From: Synechococcus sp. JA-2-3B'a(2-13)
Lineage (GTDB): Bacteria > Cyanobacteriota > Cyanobacteriia > Thermostichales > Thermostichaceae
Length of the DNA: 64,000 nucleotides
Direction of reading: 5' to 3'
Assembly (NCBI RefSeq): GCF_000013225.1
Contig: NC_007776.1
Location: forward strand, 1,455,001 to 1,519,000
Made by a program: the position numbers and the translations under genes
Notes under the pieces: generated by a model
Database searches by the model: none
Seen by the model: only the letters and a program-made list of their open reading frames with translations
Told to the model about the DNA's origin: nothing
Shown: positions 18,110-24,695 of the stretch, piece by piece
How positions within the stretch are numbered: the first letter of the stretch is position 1
How the letters are laid out: the number at the start of each line of letters is the position of its first letter

Positions 18110-19546
18110 CTAGCCGACGGATCCCTCTAACTTCAGGCTCAGCAACCGATCGGCTTCTACAGCAAACTCCATCGGCAGTTGGTTGAACACTTCTCGGCAG
18201 AAGCCGCTGATGATCATGGACACAGCATCTTCCGCAGAGATGCCGCGGGACTGGAAGTAGAACAATTGCTCTTCTCCAATCTTAGAGGTGGAAGCTTCGT
18301 GCTCCACTTTGGCGGTGTTGTTTTGCACCTCGATATAGGGGAAGGTGTTGGCGCTGCACTGATCCCCGATCAACATGGAATCGCACTGGGAAAAATTGCG
18401 GGCCCCTTCTGCTTTCGGCCCGATTTTGACCAGGCCGCGGTAGCTGTTTTTGGAGTGCCCAGCCGAGATGCCCTTGGAAATGATTTTGCTGCGGGTGTTG
18501 CGGCCCACGTGAATCATCTTGGTGCCGGTATCGGCCTGCTGGTAGTTGTTGGTTAGGGCAACCGAGTAAAACTCGCCCACCGAGTTTTCCCCCACCAACA
18601 CGCAGCTAGGATATTTCCAAGTGATGGCCGAGCCGGTCTCCACTTGCGTCCAGGAGATCTTGGAGTTTGCTCCCTGACACAGGCCGCGCTTGGTTACAAA
18701 GTTGTAAATGCCCCCTTTGCCGTTTTCGTCGCCGGCATACCAGTTCTGCACCGTCGAGTACTTGATCTCGGCATTGTCTAGGACAATTAACTCCACCACC
18801 GCCGCATGCAGTTGGTTGGTGTCGAACATGGGGGCAGTACACCCTTCCAAGTAGCTGACGTAGGATCCCTCGTCGGCAATGATCAGGGTGCGCTCAAACT
18901 GGCCCGATTCGCCGTTGTTGATGCGGAAATAGGTGGAGAGCTCCATGGGACAGCGCACCCCTTTGGGCACATAGACAAAGGAGCCATCGCTAAACACCGC
19001 CGAGTTCAGCGCAGCGTAGTAGTTATCGGCAATGGGAACCACACTGCCCAAGTACTTGCGCACCAGCTCTGGATACTCCCGCAGTGCCTCCGACATGGAG
19101 CAGAAGATCACGCCTTCCTTGGCCAGCTTTTCCCGGAAGGTGGTGGCTACCGAAACGCTGTCGAAGATGGCATCCACCGCCACATTGGCCAGCCGCTTTT
19201 GCTCTGACAAGGGGATCCCCAATTTCTCGAAGGTCTCCAACAGCACCGGATCCACTTCGTCCAGGCTCTTTTTCTTGGGCTGCACCTTAGGGGCCGAGTA
19301 GTAGACAATGTTTTGGTAGTCAATGGGCGGGTAGCTGACGTTGGGCCAGGTGGGCTCGCTCATCTTCAGCCACTGGCGGTAGGCCCGCAGCCGGAACTCT
19401 AGCATAAAGTCCGGCTCCCCTTTCTTGGCCCAGATCTGCCGAATCACCTCTTCGTTCAAGCCTTTGCCAATCGACTCAGAGGGGATGTCGGTTACAAAGC
19501 CGTACTTGTAGGGCTGGTTGACCAGGGCGCGGACGCTCGTAGACAT
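18110..19546 (-). CDS. sufB: Fe-S cluster assembly protein SufB
   Basis: Scaffold subunit on which new Fe-S clusters form. It has 478 residues, the expected length. Recognisable blocks: [18 protein letters not shown] at the N terminus, [57 protein letters not shown], and the C-terminal [20 protein letters not shown]. The start is ATG 19546. The divergent sufR and the operator at 19606-19619 lie directly upstream, so transcription should rise when SufR loses its cluster. No sufS follows in this window. Confidence 0.97.
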   Translation of the reverse strand: MSTSVRALVNQPYKYGFVTDIPSESIGKGLNEEVIRQIWAKKGEPDFMLEFRLRAYRQWLKMSEPTWPNVSYPPIDYQNIVYYSAPKVQPKKKSLDEVDPVLLETFEKLGIPLSEQKRLANVAVDAIFDSVSVATTFREKLAKEGVIFCSMSEALREYPELVRKYLGSVVPIADNYYAALNSAVFSDGSFVYVPKGVRCPMELSTYFRINNGESGQFERTLIIADEGSYVSYLEGCTAPMFDTNQLHAAVVELIVLDNAEIKYSTVQNWYAGDENGKGGIYNFVTKRGLCQGANSKISWTQVETGSAITWKYPSCVLVGENSVGEFYSVALTNNYQQADTGTKMIHVGRNTRSKIISKGISAGHSKNSYRGLVKIGPKAEGARNFSQCDSMLIGDQCSANTFPYIEVQNNTAKVEHEASTSKIGEEQLFYFQSRGISAEDAVSMIISGFCREVFNQLPMEFAVEADRLLSLKLEGSVG

Positions 19547-19605
19547 GGATGGCTCTCGGGTAGTGACAGGGTAGAAACGCGACTAAGACAGATGGCCAAA
19601 TAAAA

Positions 19606-19619
19606 CAACAGAGTTGTTG
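19606..19619. promoter_or_regulatory. Probable SufR operator CAAC-N6-GTTG
   Basis: CAAC AGAGTT GTTG lies between the divergent sufB and sufR starts. From knowledge of Synechocystis SufR, the repressor binds CAAC-N6-GTTG sites in this same intergenic position. The match here is exact at the eight conserved positions. The site is 60 bases upstream of the sufB ATG and 107 bases upstream of the sufR GTG. Confidence 0.85.
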
Positions 19620-19725
19620 TTTAACTGATCCTCAGGTTACTTTAGCAATGATCCCGTTGTCAAAATAGCAGAGAGCTGTGCTGGCAGCGGCAGCCGATTA
19701 ACCCAGTCTAACCAGGAGGGCGAGG

Positions 19726-20442
19726 GTGGACAGCACGCGCAAGATCACCGGGCAGGTCGCTCAACCCGCTTCGAGTAAGCAGGCCATCTTGGTCTATCTG
19801 CGCAAGGCGGGGCAGGCCAACGCCCAAACTCTGGCAGAGCACCTGCGCATTTCTCCCCAGGCCATCCGCCGCCACCTCAAGGATCTGGAGGCAGAGGGGT
19901 TGATCAAACATATCGCTCAACCCAATGGTCTAGGGCGACCCCAGCATCTCTATCAGCTCAGCCCCTTGGGAGAAGAGCAATTTCCCGCCAGCTACGATGA
20001 GTTTGCCCTTGGTCTGCTCAACACCCTGGCCGAAACTCTGGGATCCGAACAGATGGGATCCCTTCTCCACCATCAGTGGCAGCGCAAAGCCCGGGAATAT
20101 CAGGCCCAGCTGGGATCTGGATCCCTACGGGAGCGGCTGGAGCGTTTGGTGCAGTTGCGCCAGGCAGAGGGTTACATGGCGGAGTACTACCCCTATCCTG
20201 CCGACCTGACTGTGCCGCTGGCAGCAGAGGGATCCGAGCCTTACGTCGAGCAGTATGTGTTGGTCGAGCACAATTGCGCCATTGCCCAGATTGCCCACAC
20301 CTTTCCCAGCGTCTGCGGCCACGAGCTGGAGATGTTTGCTGCCGCCTTGCCCGATTGCCGGGTAGAGCGCATCACCTGGCAGGTGCAGGGAGAACACCCC
20401 TGCGGCTACTGGATTGCCAAGCCAGCGGCTCGGTCGACTTAA
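19726..20442 (+). CDS. sufR: Fe-S cluster-sensing repressor of the suf operon
   Basis: A 238-residue DeoR/winged-helix type regulator. The N-terminal helix-turn-helix covers about residues 15-75 (AILVYLRKAGQANAQTLAEH, then ISPQAIRRHLKDLEAEGLI). The C-terminal half carries the Cys residues expected to ligate a 4Fe-4S cluster: EHNCAIAQIAHTFPSVCG, then LPDC and EHPCGYW. The start is GTG 19726 with AGGAGG about six bases upstream. It is divergent from sufB with the operator between, as in other cyanobacteria, so it should repress sufBCD (and here possibly mscL) and itself when cluster supply is adequate. Confidence 0.93.
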   Translation: MDSTRKITGQVAQPASSKQAILVYLRKAGQANAQTLAEHLRISPQAIRRHLKDLEAEGLIKHIAQPNGLGRPQHLYQLSPLGEEQFPASYDEFALGLLNTLAETLGSEQMGSLLHHQWQRKAREYQAQLGSGSLRERLERLVQLRQAEGYMAEYYPYPADLTVPLAAEGSEPYVEQYVLVEHNCAIAQIAHTFPSVCGHELEMFAAALPDCRVERITWQVQGEHPCGYWIAKPAARST

Positions 20443-20507
20443 GACTTCCCGCTGGTCTCTCCGCCAGGAAACCGGATCCCTGAGGTGTCAAACGAGGTTT
20501 TTTCGGG

Positions 20508-20513
20508 TATAGT
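20508..20513 (+). promoter_or_regulatory. Candidate -10 element for the DAHP synthase leader
   Basis: TATAGT at 20508-20513, with TGTCAA about 17 bases upstream as a weak -35. It would start a transcript near 20520, just before the leader peptide. This is a tentative assignment. Confidence 0.35.
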
Positions 20514-20545
20514 TATCTCGTACAGGTTTTAAGTTTGTTCTCCGC

Positions 20546-20620
20546 ATGGTCTGGCGCGCTTCCTTTTTTGGCTACTTTAGCTTTCCCTGGCAACGACCAG
20601 GGCAGAAGGGTGGCGCGTAA
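20546..20620 (+). CDS. Aromatic-rich leader peptide of the DAHP synthase gene (putative)
   Basis: A 24-codon frame, ATG 20546 to TAA 20620. The first 15 residues are MVWRASFFGYFSFPW: Trp at 3 and 15, Phe at 7, 8, 11 and 13, Tyr at 10. Seven of fifteen residues are aromatic, including all three products of the shikimate pathway. The following residues (QRPGQKGGA) are not aromatic. There is no strong Shine-Dalgarno. It ends about 110 bases before the DAHP synthase ATG and overlaps the first hairpin of the attenuator. By analogy with trpL/pheL leaders, its translation rate should report charging of tRNA-Phe, -Tyr and -Trp. The inference rests on sequence alone. Confidence 0.8.
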   Translation: MVWRASFFGYFSFPWQRPGQKGGA

Positions 20621-20683
20621 ACAAAGACCTACAGTTTACCCGAGTCAGTCCTGAAGCCCTGAGCCCAGCGCCAGGGCTTTTTT
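20585..20683 (+). terminator. Transcription attenuator: alternative hairpins and an intrinsic terminator
   Basis: Four segments can be paired by eye. Segment 1 CCCTGG (20585-20590, the Pro-Trp codons of the leader) pairs with segment 2 CCAGGG (20597-20602). Segment 3 AAGCCCTG (20654-20661) pairs with segment 4 CAGGGCTT (20672-20679), an 8-base stem followed by T's to 20683: an intrinsic terminator. Segment 2 as CAGGGC (20598-20603) is also complementary to GCCCTG of segment 3 (20656-20661), giving an antiterminator. A further hairpin GTAAAC/GTTTAC (20617-20622, 20634-20639) would bring 2 and 3 together. A ribosome stalled on the Phe/Tyr/Trp codons would free segment 2 and allow readthrough. 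Confidence 0.8.
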
Positions 20684-20731
20684 GATGGCTCGACGACCCC
20701 ATCTACCCACTTGCACGCTGAGGACAGTTCC

Positions 20732-21802
20732 ATGCCCCCTCAAACCGACAATTGCAATATCCAAGAGGTGACTCCCTTGATTGCCCCTGCTGCTGTCAAG
20801 GCCAAGCTGCCCCTTACGGAAACGGCAGCCCAGGTGGTGCTCTCCACTCGGCAAGCCATCCGCGACATCATCCACGGACGGGATCTCCATCGCTTGGTGG
20901 TGATCGTCGGCCCCTGTTCCATCCACGATCCCGCAGCGGCTCTGGAGTATGCCCATCGCCTCAAGCGGGTGGCCGACCAAACTCGGGAGCACCTAGTGGT
21001 TGTCATGCGTACGTATTTTGAGAAACCCCGCACCACGGTGGGCTGGAAGGGCCTGATCAACGATCCCCACCTGGATGGCTCCTGCGACATTGCCACCGGC
21101 CTGCAACTGGCCCGTTCCATTCTCTTGCAGATCAACGAGCTGGGCCTGGCCTGTGCCACCGAGATGCTGGATCCGGTGACCCCTCAGTACACGGCAGATC
21201 TGGTGAGCTGGGCGGCCATTGGCGCCAGAACCATCGAAAGCCAAACTCACCGGGAAATGGCCAGCGGCCTCTCCATGCCTGTGGGCTTCAAAAACGGCAC
21301 CGACGGGCGGCTGGAAATTGCGCTCAATGCCATTCTCTCCGCCAGCCATCCCCACAGTTTCCTGGGCATCGGCCAAGATGGCATGACGGCTCTGGTGAAA
21401 ACCACCGGCAACCCGGATCGGCACATCGTGTTGCGGGGGGGAGGGGGCAAGACCAACTACGGCCCGGAAGATGTGGCGCGGGCGGCACTGCTGATGAAGG
21501 ATCAAGGGATCCCTCGCTCGGTGATGGTGGACTGCTCCCATGACAACTCCCACAAAAATTACCGCAAGCAGGGATCCGTCTGTCGAGCGGTGCTACAGCA
21601 GTACCAGGCGGGGCAGCGGGCTCTGATGGGGCTGATGCTGGAGAGCAACCTCTACCCGGGCAAGCAAACCTGGCAGGAAGGGGCGCCGCTCCAGTACGGG
21701 GTTTCCATCACCGATGGCTGCATCGGCTGGGAAGAGACGGAAGCTCTGTTGTGGGAGATGGCAGCGACCGTAGAGGGGAGAGCGTTGGCCCTCAGCCATT
21801 GA
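20732..21802 (+). CDS. 3-deoxy-7-phosphoheptulonate (DAHP) synthase, class I AroFGH type
   Basis: Condenses phosphoenolpyruvate and erythrose 4-phosphate, the entry step to Phe, Tyr and Trp. It has 356 residues, like E. coli AroG. Motifs: VIVGPCSIHDP (about residue 60), MRTYFEKPRTTVGWKG (about 95, PEP and E4P binding), ESQTHREMASGLSMPVGFKN (about 170) and MVDCSHDNSHKNY (about 270, metal-binding His). ATG 20732 is preceded by TGAGGA at seven bases; an upstream TTG (20711) is less likely. Expression is probably set by the leader and attenuator directly upstream. Which E. coli paralogue it resembles in feedback control cannot be told by eye. Confidence 0.93.
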   Translation: MPPQTDNCNIQEVTPLIAPAAVKAKLPLTETAAQVVLSTRQAIRDIIHGRDLHRLVVIVGPCSIHDPAAALEYAHRLKRVADQTREHLVVVMRTYFEKPRTTVGWKGLINDPHLDGSCDIATGLQLARSILLQINELGLACATEMLDPVTPQYTADLVSWAAIGARTIESQTHREMASGLSMPVGFKNGTDGRLEIALNAILSASHPHSFLGIGQDGMTALVKTTGNPDRHIVLRGGGGKTNYGPEDVARAALLMKDQGIPRSVMVDCSHDNSHKNYRKQGSVCRAVLQQYQAGQRALMGLMLESNLYPGKQTWQEGAPLQYGVSITDGCIGWEETEALLWEMAATVEGRALALSH

Positions 21803-21943
21803 GGGATGGGGATCCCGGAGTTTGTTAAAGAATCAAAAAGGAAATGGGGACAAGGGGCAGCCTGCTCCTAGGGTCGAGCCAAGGTTTCGTTGTTTCGCCA
21901 GGCCCTGCGGGATAGGGTCTCCAGGTCGAGCTGGGAGGTTGTG

Positions 21944-22390
21944 ATGGAGCTACAGATCCCCACCAGTGTTAGCAGCGACGGTCAGCAGCCCTATCCAGAT
22001 CCCGATCGGATCCCTCGGCAACCCCCTGAGCAGTTGCGAGATCGGCTGATCGTCTCCGGCCTGCGCTACTACGGTTATACCGGCCTTGATGAGGCGGAAC
22101 GGGCTTTGGGGCAATGGTTTGAGGTGGATTTCGAGTTGTGGGCGGATCTGCGCCCGGCTGCTCTCAGCGGCCAACTGTGTGATAGCCTCGACTACCGTTC
22201 TGCAGTGGCCGGGATTGCGGAACTGGTGAAAAGCAATCAGTTTGTGCTGATCGAGAGCTTGGCGGAGGCGATTGCCGAAATGGTGCTGCGGGAGACAGGG
22301 GCCAGCAAAGCTAAGATCCGATTGACCAAGTGTCATCCCCCGATCCCGGAGCTGACGGGGCGGGTTACTGTGGAGATTGTTCGTCCCTAG
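21944..22390 (+). CDS. folB: Dihydroneopterin aldolase
   Basis: Cleaves 7,8-dihydroneopterin to 6-hydroxymethyl-dihydropterin in folate synthesis. It has 148 residues; the conserved domain starts at about residue 30 (RLIVSGLRYYGYTGLDEAE) and includes VDFELWADLR, DSLDYRSAVAGIAELV, FVLIESLAEAIAEMVL and the C-terminal KCHPPIPELTGRV. It carries about 28 extra N-terminal residues compared with the normal ~120. GGGAGG eight bases upstream supports ATG 21944 over a TTG at 21890. The next gene begins 30 bases downstream, so the two may be co-transcribed. Confidence 0.9.
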   Translation: MELQIPTSVSSDGQQPYPDPDRIPRQPPEQLRDRLIVSGLRYYGYTGLDEAERALGQWFEVDFELWADLRPAALSGQLCDSLDYRSAVAGIAELVKSNQFVLIESLAEAIAEMVLRETGASKAKIRLTKCHPPIPELTGRVTVEIVRP

Positions 22391-22420
22391 AACTTCTCTT
22401 AACCCTTTCCTACCGACCCT

Positions 22421-23002
22421 GTGCTTGCTCTAGAACTTGCTTCTCGTACCTCTGAGGACTGGATCGAACAGGCTACCCGGCACATCGATCTGGTCTTGCT
22501 AGACCACGCCAATTGTGAGAAAAAAGCAGCGGGCAACGCCCTCAGCTTGCTGTTTCGCTACCCGGCTAATGGGCGTTTGGTGGAAACCCTCTCGCCGCTG
22601 GCGCGGGAGGAGCTGCAGCATTTTGAGCGGGTGCATCGCCACCTGCAACGGCTGGGGATCCCCATCAAGCCCTTGTCGGCTGCGCCCTATGCGGGTCGCC
22701 TAAACCAACACCTGCGCCGCTCTGAGCCAGAGCATCTGCTCGACACCTTGCTGGTGGCAGCCATTATCGAGGCCCGCAGCCACGAACGCTTGGGCCTGTT
22801 GGGGATCCACGCGCCCGACCCAGAGCTGCGGCAGTTTTATCTCTGGCTGGCGGCTGCGGAGGAGCGCCATTGGCAGCTTTACTTGGATTTGGCGTTGGAG
22901 CAGTTTCCCGCCGATCAGGTGCAGGATCGGCTCGATACTCTACTCCAGGTGGAGGCCGAGATCTTGTCTTCCCTTCACCCCGAACCCCGTGTTCACAGCT
23001 AG
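22421..23002 (+). CDS. miaE: tRNA-(ms2io6A)-hydroxylase-like protein (MiaE family)
   Basis: Non-heme diiron ferritin-like protein that hydroxylates the isopentenyl group of modified A37 in tRNAs reading UNN codons. It has 193 residues. Diiron ligand motifs are visible: LLDHANCEKKAAGNA (Glu), EELQHFERVH (Glu-x-x-His), EARSHERLGLL and EERHWQLYLDLA. The start is GTG 22421. It lies 30 bases after folB and just before the histidine kinase, so the three may share a transcript. Confidence 0.88.
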   Translation: MLALELASRTSEDWIEQATRHIDLVLLDHANCEKKAAGNALSLLFRYPANGRLVETLSPLAREELQHFERVHRHLQRLGIPIKPLSAAPYAGRLNQHLRRSEPEHLLDTLLVAAIIEARSHERLGLLGIHAPDPELRQFYLWLAAAEERHWQLYLDLALEQFPADQVQDRLDTLLQVEAEILSSLHPEPRVHS

Positions 23003-23036
23003 CCCCACTCCGTTCTCCCCCCGCGGTGCAGCTCCC

Positions 23037-24386
23037 ATGTTCCAAGCGACGCGACAGTGGTTGGCCTTCTGGTATACAACGGTTACGGCAGTGTTGCTGC
23101 TGTTGTTTGCCGGCAGCTTCTATTGGTACGTGCAGTCAACCCTGATCGAGCGGGTGGACGATACCCTTGGCCATGTGGTGGAGATTGTCGAGCGGTCTTT
23201 GGTGGTGGATGAGAGCCTCTTGGATCCGCAGCAGGCCCGCCGCAGCTTAGAGGCCAGCTTTCGGGATGATCCCAGCACCCTAGAGGACGATCACATCGAC
23301 TTGGAGTGGTTCGGCCCTCAAGGAACGCTCATCTGGTCCACGGTACCCGGCGGGATCCCTGCCCCCCTATTGACCGAGGGATCCCTGCACACTGCCCGCA
23401 TCGCTCCTGGGTATTGGCTGCGTCAGTTCACCGAGCCGATCGTGGCCCATGGGAAGCTGCTGGGCTATCTGCGGGTCAGCCATCCTTGGTTTGAGGTGAG
23501 CAAGCCAACGCGACAGTTGATCCGGGATCTTTCCCTGTGGGTGGTGGCCGGCTTGACGAGTGTGGGAGCCATTGGCTGGATGCTCTCCGGTTTGGCCATG
23601 CAACCCATCCGGCAGTCTTATCAGCAGCTCAAGCAATTTACCGCCGACGCCTCTCACGAGCTGCGCAGCCCCTTGGCCAGCATTCAAACCGCGGTACAGG
23701 TGGCTTTGGCGGATTCCCAATTGGATGCCGACACCCGGCAGCGCTGGCAGATGGTGGAGCGGCTGTGTTTGCGGCTGGGTCGCCTGGTGGATGACCTGCT
23801 GTTTCTGGCCCGCCACGACAGCGGTATGGTGCCTTTCCAACCCCGTTGCTGTGCGCTGGATGCTCTGCTGCTGCAGGTGGTGGAGGAGCTGCAGGGCTTG
23901 GCCAACCAAAAGCAGATCCGCTTGAAGCTGGAGATTGCTGCCCCTGAGAGCGGGAAGGAACCTTCTCCCGCCCAAGTGGATCCCTTCGGTTTTTGGGGAG
24001 ATGAAGATCAATTGGCCCGCCTGTTCACCAACCTGATTGAAAACGCCCTTCTCCACACTCCCCCGCAAGGAGAGGTGCAGGTGAGGCTGGAACAACGGCT
24101 GCGCTCCGGATCCCCAGAGCTGGTGGTACGGGTACAAGATACCGGGCCAGGGATCCCGCCTCAGGCTCTGCCCCATGTGTTCGATCGCTTTTATCGAGCA
24201 GATCCGGCTCGCAGCGGGGATCCCGGTCGCCTCTCGGGGTCAGGTTTGGGGCTGGCGATCGTCAAAAGCATTGCCCAGCAGCATCAAGGTCAGGTGCAGG
24301 TGGAGAGTAAGCTGGGCCAGGGATCCAGCTTTGAAGTTATTTTGCCCCAGCGGCAGTTGGAAATCTGTACCCCAGAGAGAGTCTAA
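23037..24386 (+). CDS. Sensor histidine kinase (HisKA/HATPase_c)
   Basis: A 449-residue two-component sensor kinase. It has two membrane helices: VTAVLLLLFAGSFYWYV near the N terminus and WVVAGLTSVGAIGWMLSGLA near residue 170, with an extracytoplasmic domain of about 130 residues between. The H box is FTADASHELRSPLASI (about 210), the N box LFTNLIENALLHTP, G1 VRVQDTGPGIP and G2 GSGLGLAIVKSI. All catalytic motifs are intact. No response regulator gene is adjacent, so it is an orphan kinase and its signal is unknown. ATG 23037 is chosen; a GTG at 22989 would overlap the miaE end. Confidence 0.9.
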   Translation: MFQATRQWLAFWYTTVTAVLLLLFAGSFYWYVQSTLIERVDDTLGHVVEIVERSLVVDESLLDPQQARRSLEASFRDDPSTLEDDHIDLEWFGPQGTLIWSTVPGGIPAPLLTEGSLHTARIAPGYWLRQFTEPIVAHGKLLGYLRVSHPWFEVSKPTRQLIRDLSLWVVAGLTSVGAIGWMLSGLAMQPIRQSYQQLKQFTADASHELRSPLASIQTAVQVALADSQLDADTRQRWQMVERLCLRLGRLVDDLLFLARHDSGMVPFQPRCCALDALLLQVVEELQGLANQKQIRLKLEIAAPESGKEPSPAQVDPFGFWGDEDQLARLFTNLIENALLHTPPQGEVQVRLEQRLRSGSPELVVRVQDTGPGIPPQALPHVFDRFYRADPARSGDPGRLSGSGLGLAIVKSIAQQHQGQVQVESKLGQGSSFEVILPQRQLEICTPERV

Positions 24387-24695
24387 AAGTGCTCTGGAAA
24401 ACAGACAGCCCTCGGTCAATATGCTAGCTTTAAGCCAAGATTGACTGAGTCTTTATTCAGAACTGTATTAAGAACCGTATTGGCCCAGTTGAACTGGATT
24501 TTTGGGTACTAGAGATCTTTCCTTTCCAGATTTAAGAACTTCTCTTTTTCCCGGATAAAACAGCAGAGATGGGATCAGCTCCCAGGCTCTTGCCCTTCTC
24601 AGCCGGCTGCTGAGCTGTTGATTGGGTGATGAGTGAGTGCAGTCCGCCCGCACAGCCCCACAATTTCCCATTGAATCCTGTGCCAGGAAAACGTT
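24387..24695. other. Intergenic region, 309 bases, A+T-rich
   Basis: No gene seen. It is more A+T-rich than its surroundings and contains short imperfect direct repeats (AACTGTATTAAGAACCGTATT near 24461). It probably contains the promoter of the three-domain protein at 24696. Confidence 0.45.
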
